This document shows positions 12,051-24,187 of a DNA stretch of 64,000 nt, piece after piece; positions within the stretch are counted from its first letter, which is position 1, and the number at the start of each line of letters is the position of its first letter. This DNA is from Wyeomyia smithii (lineage: Eukaryota; Arthropoda; Insecta; Diptera; Culicidae). The notes under the pieces are model-generated. The model had not been told where the DNA came from. It saw only the letters and a list, made by a program, of their open reading frames with translations, and did no database searches. The stretch covers positions 229,247,916-229,311,915 of the forward strand of contig NC_073695.1 of assembly GCF_029784165.1 (NCBI RefSeq), given 5' to 3'. Both the position numbers and the translations under genes were made by a program.

Positions 12051-14279
12051 AAAGCTCTGTTTTATTTTTTTTAGTTTTTTTTTTTATTGAAGTTCGACCA
12101 AGATCAATCTGTTCTCTAACTGCTTAGAATATTTTCATCGTTTGATATTTCAAGTATAGTTGTTGAACTGTTATATCAAAGTTTATATTCCCGCGGGGAA
12201 TGGGTTGATTTGGGGAAATTTGAAAATTAACAATAAATAAAAAAACAAATTGAACTTTTCCCTTGAATAAATTTTTGGTTGCAACTTGACATTATTCCAA
12301 ATGTTTTGATGAAAAGCCCTGGATGGAGAAATATAATACAGATTTTTTTTTAAGTTAAAGTTCAAAATTTTGAATTCTATTTCAACGTGTTTAAGAATAG
12401 TCGAATAATTTTTTGCGTATTTCCAGGTCATTTGCTGTAATTATGCTCAAATGTTTTATTAATTAGTTTTTTTTCTGTAGGCCTTATTGAATGAAAATCT
12501 CTATCGAAAGCAAAGTTCATCAGTGTTTATGTTATTATTATTAATATTTGTTTATTAGCGAGTGATTTTAACCATTTGGTCATACATCACTCCTAGAGTT
12601 TATGTTGATATCTGTATCTACAATATTTATATATTTTATACGACCTGCTCTTATTTTCAATAGACCAAATAACTTACTTTCAATAAGCCAAATAACTCCT
12701 TCGCTCACCGGCGTAGCGTTTTGGGAGCGGTCCGCCCCGGGTGTCATCCTCTTGGGGGCGACACCCATGTGGAAAATTTTCATACGTGTCACCTTCAAAA
12801 GTGTGATACCCGTGAGATTAAATATCAATTACCTAACTGGAGGTCACGATAAAACCCTCGAAAACTATATAAATTTGCTCCTAAGCGTGTAATCTCCAAA
12901 TTTTTCAAAAATGGGTAGATTTATTCCAATTGAAAATGAACGTGCTAACTCTCACAATTTTTGATAGCAAAATGATTTCACTGCAACCTGGTGGGGTGAC
13001 ACCTAGGGGAAAACGGGTGACACCCAAGTTTTCCGCCCTGGGTGTTACCCGGTCACGCTACGCTACTGCCTTCACTCTACTTGCAAACTTCGCTCGCCTG
13101 CAAACATTCTTCATTAGGTACCCATTTTGATATTTCACCCTTATTCTAATTCCACTAGCAGTATTCTTTTCCGGTCAATGGATGCAATAAGTTGCTTTAG
13201 CTTCTTTGCTCATAGGATACCGTTGACGTCAGCCAGAGGGAGAATTGAAGTTTGACGCATAATTTTAGAGCAGATTTTGTTCAAACGTAAATTTACTATC
13301 GTAACTGAACAGATAGTGTTTAAGTCGTGAAACTGATAGGATATATTGAAAGCAAAATTGACGTTCATTTAGATAAACTTTTGAATAACAAATAGCATAT
13401 AAAAAGCAAAAGTTTTTCTTGATTCTACCGCTTTCTAGATGAACTTGGTATTGCTCCGGTAAGAAGATTTTCATTCATTTCAAATGCAATAAAAAGATAA
13501 TCTCTGTCTGTCGTCTCTACAAACATTTTAGAAAGTTTTCCACTGTCAGGAAATTCGCATAAATGTTTGATTATCTCGTCTGGTTTGGGCAAAAATTTTC
13601 AAAACCAATACTGTCTGGAGTTTGGCGCTAGCTCTAGTTCTATATTACCATCATAATACAAAATATAAAGTGACCAAAGAATGAAAAGAGATTAGGCTGT
13701 ATTATATTTTTGATATCTGTTGGTTGAATGTTTGTAGTGTAAATTTCCTAACTTGCTCTTTTCCCGACCAATTTCTGCAGAGCCCAATAGTCCTAGCTCT
13801 TCGTGGCACACCAAAAGTTACGTCATTATATAATACTAGTTGTCCTAGAAATAAACAATGGATTTTAACATACTAGGTCGAGAACCAGATCGAATCAAAG
13901 CTGTAACCGGCAACCTCAAAACAGTAAACATTCGCCAGGAATCGACCCGCCGCCGCTGTGAGCTGCCGAGTTCCAAATGCAAATATTTGCCCATTTTCAA
14001 CCTCAACTGCTCTCGAGCGCAGCACGAGCGAACGAAACTAATTGCACCAACTTATGACCCTTGGGAAGAGAAAGGCGATACAACATGCAAGCAAGCGAAG
14101 GCAAGATACCACAGAGACATCAGTTCAACTCCGCTCGACTCGACTCTATTTCGTACTATCCACAGCCACACTCTTCTCAAGCACAAAAAGTAACCCCTCA
14201 TCAGCAATGATGAACCCCTTCCAGGCTTCTAGTTCGTATTTAAACCCACACTGGCTGGCTGGGCTTGAAACGAAAGGTT
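12051..14279. repeat. Non-coding region with a GC-rich dispersed repeat
   Basis: About 12,700-13,085 has GC-rich blocks in AT-rich DNA. GGAGCGGTCCGCCCCGGGTG and GGGTGACACCTAGGGGAAAA occur in partly inverted arrangement, flanked by GGCGTAGCG and CGCTACGC, which suggests a decayed transposon. 13,131-14,279 shows nothing convincing; an ORF starting at 13,858 has no domain. Confidence 0.45.
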
Positions 14280-14546
14280 TTACACATCGAAAGCTTCACT
14301 AAATGAAAGCAATAACGACGACGACGACGACGACGACGACGATGATACGACGATGGGGCCCGTGAGGTAGAGTAAATTAGAGTTATTCGACTGTGGAAGA
14401 GCTTTTCGCACTACCAACTGACCCCCAAACGGCCACCCGCTCAAGCTTCGAAGCTGAATGGTAGGGTCTGTGGTTAAAAGATGTACACTTTGCGACAAAC
14501 ACGCGACTACTGCTAGCAGCAGTAGCAATGATACGAAAAGTTGCAC
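14280..14546 (-). CDS. Possible small secreted peptide exon (weak)
   Basis: The reading frame opens with a strong signal-peptide-like stretch: Met, Gln, then a Leu/Val/Ala core ending near LSQSVHL (residues about 1-22). Residues 23-50 include LSGWPFGGQL. The following poly-Ser is only the translation of a GAC/GTC microsatellite, so the true coding part probably ends earlier, perhaps at a GTAGTG donor-like site just after GGQL. No dibasic cleavage sites, cysteines or second exon were found. It could equally be a chance ORF, and I recognise no family. Confidence 0.25.
   Translation of the reverse strand: MQLFVSLLLLLAVVACLSQSVHLLTTDPTIQLRSLSGWPFGGQLVVRKALPQSNNSNLLYLTGPIVVSSSSSSSSSSLLLSFSEAFDV
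14317..14346. repeat. (ACG)n microsatellite
   Basis: About eight to nine tandem GAC/ACG triplets, ending in GATGAT. Confidence 0.9.
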
Positions 14547-16480
14547 GTAAATAATGTCAGTGCTTTACCCCATGAAATAGTAGGTTAAACACTGAGAGAA
14601 ATCCGCAGGTTAAATACATGCTTGTCTAGCTCTCGATCGGAGGGTACTTTTTGTAGAAGTCCTTTATCAGAGGAAATAAAAATATAGAATTTAAAGTAAA
14701 AATTGATTTCATCGTGTTCCACTCTGCTGTGCAGCCAGCGCAAAACTCGTCTCTAATTCTAGTCATTTTTGCGCAAGCTTCAATCGTTTTTTTTGCCATG
14801 CTTGTACCGTTCGGGCCGCCGATGGCATTTCCTCCTGTGAGGAGAGGAGTTTTCATTTCAATATGCGCTCGACGAGCCGAGAGTCGGTACGTGATTCTAA
14901 TACCGAATGGCGATGTGTTTCTGCTTCAGCTAACATCATGAGAAAGGAGAAGAAAAAAACGCACGCCACACTAACTAAATGCATGAAGCTATACATGGCG
15001 GGAAGTTACTGCTGCTGGGCTGGCAGCAGCCTCGGAATCAATATTTGCAAGGGTAATAAATTTGATGGAGTCGTCATAGAATTCCGACTGTAGCGGAAAG
15101 CAATTTGAATCGCGGGCTTTTGCTGCACGATTAGGAGGTACTTCTCTCCTGTAAAATTGTTACTAAATCGGTTCAATTTTAAAGAAGTCTCTGATACAAG
15201 TCAATCAAAACAATAAACTTTTCCGGATGTTGTTCAGCAAATACAAAAGAGTCAGTCAAATCAAGAATACAATTGTTTTCAATGAACCACCGCACACGGG
15301 TTAATCCAACAAAGTGCGAAACCATACCCACCCCTCCTCGCTCTCAACATAGATTAGCTGGCATGAACATTGCCACTCCATCGCATCGCCCTACTCGCTT
15401 CCCTTTGGTGGTGGTTTCTGTGTGCACATACAAACAGTAGCAAAGAAGCGGGGAATCGAACGAACGATATGATGCTAATGAACCCGAAAATGTTGCCAAG
15501 GCTTAAGGTTGCCGTTTGTGCTGCTGCTGCTGTTGATGGGAAAAGATGACTGTGCGTCTTTACGATTTACGGCCGGTACGCACTTGCCGCCCAAACGCAC
15601 CGCCTGCCACAGCTATGGCTAGTGGGTGATGCCCGGGCGCTGCTCTGCTACAACACTGCTGTTAGTACTCAACGGTTATATGTACAATTGCTGAATTATT
15701 GGCAGAAGAGTTTGATACAGGGTTCCCTTGGGAGGCGCGGTCGCGTGACATGCTATAACAGGGTACCCGTTTGAATATAATTACTAGCCTTTTGTCGTAA
15801 AGCTGCGCAATTAAATGAATGCTTTTGGGCAATAGCCCCGGTGATAGATTCGATGAAATTAATTATATAACAATATGTGAGAATTATGCTTGTTTATATT
15901 TCGTGGAGATCAGAACTCTTATTTCTCTGGTTACAGGCTTCGACAGATATTCAATTCACAATTTTTACCAGAAGGTCAGTTTTGTTTTCAAGATAAATCC
16001 TCACTCCATTTGAGTGTCAACTATTTTAAGGTTATTAAAATAAATCAAAACAATGTAAATTATGTAATATCGAAAGTATCAAGCAACGTTTGTAGTTTGG
16101 ATCAATATTGATCCAATATTAACATAACTTACATCCGAAAATTTATGTTAATACCTAACATAACTTACATCCGAAAACGTTAGTTAATTAACAACACATG
16201 TTGGATAAGCTTGGCGAAATCATTGCTGCACGATTTGAAATGAACTTTTCATGCTTGAATCGGCTTAAAATATATTTAAAAAAAAAGATTGCTTCCTGTA
16301 ATTTAAAAGCTGAAATTCAAAACCTGATATCAGCGAGTTACTAGTAGATTTCCTCCAGACGAATTTTACTCTGCAAAAAAATAAACCCATTTTATTTAAT
16401 TCTACAGAACAACGTAGCTGTATTCTGTACTGTATTGTCTTGTCGGTTCGCTATAGACACTATAGATTCCAGAGCAGAGC
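14547..16480. other. Intergenic region, no supported gene
   Basis: About 15,280-15,680 is GC-richer unique sequence with short CTG and GGTG runs. Several 60-80 aa ORFs lack features. Near 16,110-16,170 there is a short tandem ACATAACTTACATCCGAAAA motif. No tRNA was recognised. Confidence 0.45.
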
Positions 16481-16492
16481 GTTCAAAAATAT

Positions 16493-16827
16493 TTTTTTTT
16501 ATTCTCGCTTATTTTCCGTCGGTCTATTTCCGCCACTGTTGTGGCCAATCACCGACGCCCAGGGAGGCGACTCCACACCCAGGACCCTAACTCACGACCG
16601 GCGTCAACGGCTTTACTTCCTCATGCGATGGAAGGCGTGATCCCAGAGATTTTTCGCCTCAGAAAATCTCCCGGTGTCGGCTAGGATTGAATCTAGACCA
16701 GTTGGGTTGGTTGTGAGTGGATCACGCCACCTCACAACCATCGACACCTATGTCGGCGGTGGGATTCGAACCCAGGCGTCGAGCGTGGTTGGCGGAGACG
16801 TTACCAACCACACTAGGCCCCCGCTCC
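16493..16827 (-). mobile_element. tRNA-derived SINE, family 3, full length with target duplication
   Basis: Read on the minus strand it starts GGAGCGGGGGCCTAGTGTGG and has a B box GGTTCGAATCCCA near 16,765. It ends in an A-run (the plus-strand T-run at 16,493-16,500). Exact 12-bp direct repeats GTTCAAAAATAT flank it at 16,481-16,492 and 16,828-16,839. At 335 bp it is complete. The ORFs crossing it are not genes. Confidence 0.9.
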
Positions 16828-17288
16828 GTTCAAAAATATGAAACTTTTCAAAAAGTCAAACTGGTTTTGTGTGATGGATTGGGGCCGAATAAACTAAATT
16901 GCATAAATAAATCATTTGAAACTTCCCGAGTATCTATAAAACAATGTTCTCCAAATAGTTAAAAAAATAGTTCTTTTGTAAGGTGGATAGAAATCGCATG
17001 AAAAAGTTCTCAGTTAGAAATAACAATAACTGATTTCAAAAATACACATGAGAACATTTTTGAACATTTGATTGCTATACGTATATATTTTAAACATACA
17101 AAACTGTTCAACCCCTTGCTTTCGAAAGTAATTGGCTGACGCAATACTTACGTGATGCATATCAAGGATCAAAGAACCCGAAAGGCTCGTCAGAATGTTC
17201 GTTTCTCATATATCGTACAGCAATAAAAATCGCACAAAAAAAGTTTTACTGTGTAGAAATAATCGGCACAATAAATGTATCTAAATTT

Positions 17289-18257
17289 AAAAATACTACA
17301 AGGTATACCTAGGGCTGTATGAAATGGTGACGTAGGACTAAATGTTTATATTATATGCTGCGCTAAACTGTTCATAGGCAACACTACCGTTTATTTTTGA
17401 TGGTCGTTATTGTAAAACTAACGATGCATGAATACATGAAAATTTTACACTAGTAGTAGTTGCGAAAATTCTCATAACTCTAATCTTCAAGCATCTATAG
17501 TTCTGAAAAGAGCCGATTCCATAATCTTCAGTACGAAATTCGTTCTACAGAGCGCTGATAATCGCACCATCAACAGCATTGAATATTTTGTTTGACCGCG
17601 CATAATAAAGTTTGCTCTCCGCTGGGCCCTCCAGTAGCTGTGCCAGCAAAATATCCTGCGGCGAACGATGGTAACTGTTGCTGCCGTATGCAAAATAAAG
17701 GTAACATGCTTCGCAGTGCCTAGAAGTTGACTCGTATGAAGCTCGCGTTTCTCAATGTCGCGTACCTTTAACAGCTGCACTGCACTCGCTATTGTGTAAC
17801 AAACAAAACTGAAGCTGAATTTTCTACACGCAGTCTTTTGTATCGAGTTCAGAGTAGATTTTTGCCATTAGGGCGTGGCCACGCAGCTTAGAGAAAGACA
17901 AACAAACCAAAACACTTTGTTGAGTCAAAATATGTAGGCAGTGGAATGTATTTCGTCCATGTTATTGTTATCTGTGCTCGGGAAGCAAGCCAATAACGAG
18001 ACAAATGTATGGGAAAGCTTGACCTTGGAACTTTTCACCTTTTTCCACCATTAAGCAGTAAAGCAACAATGTTGAACATTATATCAAACAATTGTTACAC
18101 ATTTTATCTATCCACCGATATACAAATGACTAAGATGCATTAAGTCGTTCGCTTGCTATAATCGTTTGAAATCTGACGCAACATTTGCCAGTTTGTTTTT
18201 CAATTTCACAAAGTGTAATCTAGTATAGAAAACAAAGCCGTAGTCCTACGTCAAAAA
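17289..18257 (+). repeat. Dispersed element, family R, copy 1
   Basis: The left edge shares AATACTACAAGG, CCTAGGG and a GTATGAAATGGTGACGTAGG phrase with the right edge of the inverted copy at 37,086-38,978. The right edge shares ATTTGCCAG, ACAAAG and GTAGTCCTACGTCAAAAA with that copy's left edge. TGACGTAGGACT and AGTCCTACGTCA make an internal inverted repeat near both ends. No transposase is visible; a 97-residue minus-strand ORF at 17,487-17,780 has no recognised domain. It is likely a non-autonomous DNA element. Confidence 0.6.
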
Positions 18258-18371
18258 AGATTGTGTATGAGATACGACCGCAATGTTAACGTAGAATTAC
18301 GTCAGCCTGTCCAATGCCACTATATTTCTTCCAATTGTTTGAGGAATATATTCAATTGGGTTAATCTGCTT

Positions 18372-18605
18372 CAGGGGCGGCTCGTCCATTGGTGCAACCT
18401 GTGCATTGCATACGGAGATGCCAGACAAAAAATATATTTGAAGCGCAAATATATATGGATTTGCTGGTTTTTAGTTTCACTTTCAAATAGTAGCAAATAG
18501 AATGACTTGCGTATTACGTGGACATTATTGTGATTACTTCCTCAAACTGCGATTTTCAAAGTTTGTAGTTGAACTGGCATGTTCAAAAGCCACGAGTCGC
18601 CCCTG
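18372..18605. mobile_element. 234-bp hAT-like MITE
   Basis: The ends are CAGGGGCGGCTCGTCC (18,372) and its near inverse ACGAGTCGCCCCTG (ending 18,605). The CAGGGGCGG terminus is common among hAT elements. The interior has no ORF. An 8-bp duplication is not evident in the flanks. A decayed relative lies near 9,410-9,530. Confidence 0.7.
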
Positions 18606-18829
18606 ATCAATTTAATGGTCTACAGCGGTAAATTTCAGTAATAATTCTCTTTCAACATTCTCTTTTTTTTACTGCGGTGAAAATAATGTTGAAGGTTGCT
18701 AAAACACAGTTGTCGGTAAAGCACCTCCTAATCGTCAAAAATAAACAGTATGGAATTAATTGAGGTAAGATCCACAAAAAACCCCTAAATAATCTTGTTC
18801 GTATTGACCACGTAGTTCTGGAGAAATTC

Positions 18830-19390
18830 TAAATAGCATCGATTGATGGCCTCTGGATATCTTCTCGGTTCCGGGATCACTCATATTAGGAGAGATTTAG
18901 CCATATGAGGCTGTTTACCAGAAACCGAATTGTAAAAATCAAACGCTTTTTGGTCATCCCGATTACGGAAACACCCATACTGGGTGAGATTTGGTCATTT
19001 TAGAACGTTGTCCGGAATCCGGAATTATTCTTGGGTTTCAAAATGACATCTGGGGTCAATTTCCGTCCTCTGGGTATCATATTGATTCTGGAAATACCCG
19101 TACTGGGTAGTATTCGACCATTCAAGACTGTTTTCCAGAAACTGGAAGTTGAAATCATGGGTTTCAAAATTGTGTCGGCGTTTTCAGTGTCTGGGCATCA
19201 TCTCGTTGCCAGAAGTACTCATTTTTAGTGGTACTTGGTCCTTATTGGCCATTTTACAGTAACCGGAAATCACTATTACGAATTTCGAATTGCCGTCTGG
19301 AGTTAATTCCCAGTCTCTGACCATCATTTCGATTCCAGAAATACCCATATTGGATGATATTTGGACTCGTGTTCAGCTCTGATTTGTCGA
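18830..19390 (+). repeat. Orphan ~122-bp A-type minisatellite array
   Basis: About four to five diverged units carry the same phrases as 10,530-11,330 (ATACCCATATTGG, GGTCATTTTAGAACG and CCAGAAACTGGAAGT-like). The fixed head, B-type array and tail of the composite element are missing. Confidence 0.65.
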
Positions 19391-20365
19391 AATCTACGTT
19401 CAAAACCAGCCTCTACATTTTTCCATTGTTCAATAGTTAGCTCCAAGTAATGACCATTTTTCGCATTTTGGAAGACGCGTTACTATTTTTTTAATAGATA
19501 AGTGCAATAATGAAGATAATCCATTAATAACGGACTGAGTTATAAGCATTTGAAATTGGACAATTTTCGTGACGCTCTCGATGTTTTCGGTTTGCGCCCA
19601 TACACAAGAATGTATCCGTAAGACTTAATTTTACGTCAAAAACAAATTAAATTATAAAGAAAAAATAAAATTTCTCATGCCCATTCATATTTTTTTTTTC
19701 AGAAGCAAAAAAAATATTTTTTTCAATTGATGCAAAAGGTTACTCAAAGATGCATGAAAAACTATTTCCCATCACCTATCAGTATTTTTAAACCTTTCTT
19801 ATGCCCATTTAGAGAAAATTTCAACAAGCAAAACAAAATTTTTTAATTGATGCAAAACTGTGAATTGTTACTGAAGGATGCGTGAAAATGTATTTCCCAT
19901 CACCTATTAGTATTTTTAAACCTTTCTTATGTCCATTTAGGACAATTTTCGCATTGGTTTCATTGGTTTCAAAACTTACTACAAACATTTTTTTGAAGCA
20001 ATGTATACCCCAAAAGCAGTTGCTGTATCATTTATTTTCAATTTCAGTACATCTTAAAAAGTTACGTTGTATTGAGGTAAAAGTTACGTTATATCGAGTT
20101 ACGTTATATCGAGGTTGCCTTATATAGAGGTATGACTGTAACAAAAAATTCAATAAACTGTAATCATAAGAGAGTAAAAGGTAAGAAAGTAATTAAGTAA
20201 TACCATACAGATGAAAACTTTTAGGGTTATACTAAATTTATTGAAAAGCACAGAAATGACGCAAATAGACAAACATAACAAGATATGACAAAAATATGAG
20301 TGAGAACAGAAATCATTAGTATCACAAAAATGTCCAACATTTGAAAAAATAAGAAAGATGGACGA
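19391..20365. other. AT-rich intergenic sequence with short duplications
   Basis: Two similar stretches near 19,690-19,805 and 19,800-19,925 share CCCATCACCTATYAGTATTT then TTTCTTATG, a local duplication of about 130 bp. 20,050-20,130 has repeated GTTACGTTATATCGAG. No gene is supported. Confidence 0.5.
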
Positions 20366-20568
20366 TCCCAGTTGGTTTCGAGGTACGAGGCCTACAAGCC
20401 AGTCGTCATAGGTTCGAGTCTCGGTTCGGGAAAGACTGTTAGTGTCAGTAGGATCGTAGCGCTAGCCTCGGAATTGTTCTATACATTTCAACAGTTATCT
20501 GCGAATCTGTGTATAATAAACAGAAGTTCGAGTTCCGAATCGGAATGTAGCACCAAGGCTTTGCTTTT
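20366..20568 (+). mobile_element. tRNA-derived SINE, family 1 (third copy)
   Basis: It starts CCCAGTTGGTTTCGAGGTACG and has the B box GGTTCGAGTCTCG. The body runs through GACTGTTAGTGTCAGTAGGA and AATAAACAGAAGTTC to CACCAAGGCTTTGC. It is the most complete of the three family-1 copies in the window. Confidence 0.75.
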
Positions 20569-20579
20569 CTTTTAAGATG

Positions 20580-21360
20580 ACAAAAAAAGATGAACAAAAA
20601 TGGTAGAAATCATGATAAAAATGACGAAAGTACAAATATATTTAATATGACCAAAGGACAAATATTACTAATGTCTGTAATTTTTAAAATATCTGAACTG
20701 TTGAAAATGTTTAAAAACATGTTAAAATTGTCAAGTATTAAAGTTATCAGATGCACGAAAAAAGACAGATGACAAATGAATTTAAAAATGATCCAAAAAC
20801 TATTTGCTTGACAGAATGGCATCAATTTCAAAAAATAAAAATTATTTGATATTTTTTAAAAAAACTATAAAAAGAACAGAGCAAATGGTTAAACCAAAAA
20901 AATGAAAAATGACAAAATGTCCACCACAAATAAATGAAAAAATGACAAACATAATAGAATTAACAAAAAAAAGTGCGAAAAAGTTTGAAACTGAGCAAAT
21001 TATTGGAGCTGATAGAAATACAGATACAATAAAAAAAAACAAGGGTGACGAAGATTATAGAAATTGTTAAAAAAATGTCAAAAGACGATGGAAGCTGAAT
21101 AAAAAGCGCGAAAAATTTAAAATTCCAAAAACAGCAATGATAAAAATGTAATGAATAATGCAGTAATTACAGAAACTTTGAAACACATCTAAAACGACAC
21201 CAAAATAATATAGAAAAAGTGAAAATGAGAGCAACAACAACACTCACAAGCATAAAAAAAATAACAGAAAAGGCACAATCAAATGAGCAACCGTAACAAA
21301 ATTAGCCAAGAATGATGAAAATGACCAAAATTGTGCAACAGAATTATGAAAATGACAATG
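20580..21360. repeat. A-rich cryptically simple region
   Basis: The plus strand is dominated by irregular repeats of AAAATGACAAAA and related words. ORFs here (both strands) are low-complexity artefacts. A T-rich stretch at 23,200-23,580 carries the complementary bias. Confidence 0.6.
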
Positions 21361-22207
21361 CGCTTCTTAGTGATCTGTAGAAGCCACTGATGAGGAAACT
21401 CCTCTATTATTGAAAAATGTAGTACTATAGTACCTTGTACTATTGAAAAATGTAGAGCCTTGTCGAACGCTGTAACAAGACCTTGTTTCCTATCACAGCC
21501 GACGCTTGAATACAAACGATTCGGCTTTGCAACCGATTTGTTGAAGGTTAACGTTTTGTCGCTCTAATCCACAAAGACACGCCTACCGGAAGTTAAACTC
21601 TAAGTAGTCACGTATAAAAGCTAGCATGCAGAAACTAAGTCTTTGTTTATAACCGATTACTGCAGCAAAAGGACGGTTGACTCTTACTGGGAACTGGTTT
21701 GATGCGCAACCGACAGAGCAGCTGAGCAGATGATTTTAGCGCCGAAAGGCTAAGCAGACGTTTGCAGCGTTCCACAGCAGACGGACCAACCGGCAGCACT
21801 GCACAGATTTGCTGAACATGTCCGGACATAACATGTCCGTAATTTTGTCTGGATCTGTCGTGTTGCGTTTGCTTCCAGCCATTTGGCAACTATACCTGTC
21901 ATCGGTAATTGGCAAGCAAAAATCTACGCTTCTCTTCAAGGTTACCACTCAATTAATAAAAAAAGAATTGAAAGAGAATCATTATGAAATTCACCGCTCA
22001 CACCATTAAATTGATTAACCTCATTGAGTTTGGGAATACACAAACCTATTGCACAAAATACATTGACTTAAGACATACTGTCATAATTCTACGTTAACCT
22101 TACGATGGAGTCTTATAAACAACCTTTTAAACTATTCAGTTAGAATAAACTCCTTAAAATTTCACAATATTCCATACGCTTGGCATCTTGCAGCAATAAT
22201 ATAAATA
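21361..22207. other. Intergenic sequence
   Basis: There is a TATA-like GTATAAAAGC at 21,612, but no coding region downstream fits it. Nothing else was identified. Confidence 0.4.
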
Positions 22208-23158
22208 CAGGGGTGGCATTGCGCATTTCGTTTCGACTGATTTTTGTTCGTTTCGACCACGTTTGACATTGCCGATTTCGATTCGAGCTCGGCAGTTGAT
22301 CTTCGAGCAAAACTGGCATTACGTAACGGTTTGATCGAGCATTTTTTAGCTCGAAAGTGATGAAAAATGGTCGATAGGTTGAAGACGTTCGTTTGTACCT
22401 AAGTTTGTTGACTAAAACATAAATAATTTCACTAAACATCTGTGGAGCGGATAAACATTAATTTGGTAGGATCCACTAGCGAGTAGATTAAAAGTAGGGG
22501 CTAACTTAAACGAAGCAGGAATTGTACTAGTGCAGTTTAAAGGGAAATATTGTACTTAAAATAGGTTTGAGTGCTCCCCGCCTTATCTTGAAATGTTGAC
22601 GAAACCATGAAAAAAATTCTTTTGCATCAGGAAATAACTAACTTTGTTTCATTTTAATGTAAGCCTAACACTCATATCTTATTGTTTACGTCTTTGTATA
22701 TTCCTATAAGCATTTTCGTCACTAGAAGAATCGTAGAAAAACTTTCAAAGATTAACATTTTATTTTAAGGACACATCTTATTATAAACGTGAAAAATATC
22801 AATCTCTAGGGGCAAGACACTATTGATATATGGTGGAATATTTCCAATATTAGATATTATAAAGTATTTATCGTTGTATTATTAGGCGTCAGTGTGATGT
22901 CAATGTGTCGGATAAACGATAAATATCAAAATTTATCAGCCGATATTGTATAATATTACCGAAATAATTTTCATGAAAATAAAGTTGTCCAGCCCCAAAA
23001 ACATATCTGACATTTATTTTCGAGTCAATGTTTGCTCAAAATAAACTGCAATAAAATTGGGGTGTCGAAAATAATACGCAATACCAACTCCACCTCGAAA
23101 CGAGTTTGATTTCTCTCGATTCGAGTTACTCGAAGCGAAATGCGCAATGTCACCCCAG
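22208..23158. mobile_element. ~950-bp non-autonomous DNA transposon with terminal inverted repeats
   Basis: The left end is CAGGGGTGGCATTGCGCATT. The right end, on the minus strand, is CTGGGGTGACATTGCGCATT, with complementarity extending into TTCGNTTCGA. The interior (AT-rich, with a palindromic AAATATC/GATATTT region near 22,790-22,990) has no transposase. The flanks do not give an unambiguous target duplication. The terminal sequence is hAT-like. Confidence 0.7.
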
Positions 23159-23755
23159 ATTTTTATTCTTCATATCCCTATTTCAAAACATTAGAATGAT
23201 TAGATGTGATTTCTATGGAATGTTTGGTTTTTTATATCTTTTTTTTTTTTTTCATTTATAAATTTCATCATTTTGATATTACTACTGTTTTCGTCCCTTT
23301 TTTATACCAGTTTATTAGATTGATGGTTCTATTATTTGCATTGATTTTTTTTATTTTCGACTTTTTTCGTCATTGCTATTCTGGTCATTTTATCAAATTA
23401 GAAATTTACGTATTTTGTATATATTCATGTTATTTTTTTCGTTTTTGGTTATTTTTTCAATACTTGTTTAGTTTCGTTTTATTATGATTTTGTCGCTTTT
23501 CATTTCTTGTAATTTTAGCCATATTACATCATATTTCCAAACATTTTTGAAGGTTGAATCTTTTTTGATTATTTTGACACCGGAAAACTTTGATTACAGA
23601 TTACAGTAGAATCATTTTTTGTGCCTCATAAGTCATTTGGCACAATATTTAAAAGCTACGTTTTCAAAGTACAATTAGATTTCATCGGAATCATGTTCAA
23701 AAAACAAACCAATTTTCTCCACAACCAGCTCAACCATCATTGAAGCAAATAATGT
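23159..23755. other. T-rich sequence, no gene
   Basis: The ORF at 23,206-23,487 is a low-complexity Phe/Ile/Tyr-rich artefact of poly-T DNA. Confidence 0.5.
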
Positions 23756-24187
23756 AAGATCTCAATACATTCCGCGTCGAACACTCGACAGAAACGGACG
23801 TGCAAAGTGGTCGTTCTATTACAATCCGGTCCGTGTGTACGAATAGCCAAACAAAAGAGTGTATTCTTCGCGCTAAAGGCCAACTAGATTGTGAGTTGTG
23901 TCGCTACGTTCTGTACCCGGCTCGCAACTTTGGCTGTATTGGTGCAAAATACCAGCTGCAGTTTTGATCTGTGCACAGTGAATAGATCTTTCTAATTCAA
24001 GGCCATCAGTTAACAGTCGAGTCGCGTCGCTGTGCTGAGTGATCTCACACCCGGCTCACTGCTGGTGGCTGTATTGGTGCTGCTGGCTACTTTGGGTGCA
24101 GCTTCGAACGATCGGACAACCACTGCTGGAAGGAAGAAGTAAATAGGTACGTGTTCTTGTCGGCGCTAGTGCGCTACATTTAGCGCG

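Noticed and set aside
17487..17780. 97-residue minus-strand ORF as a histone-like or transposase fragment
   Set aside because: No convincing motif match; it lies inside the unclassified family R repeat.
21605..21650. TATAAAAG promoter with a downstream gene
   Set aside because: The following ATG frame stops after a few codons and no other exon was recognised.
23206..23487. 93-residue Phe/Tyr-rich ORF as a membrane protein
   Set aside because: It is a product of poly-T low-complexity sequence.
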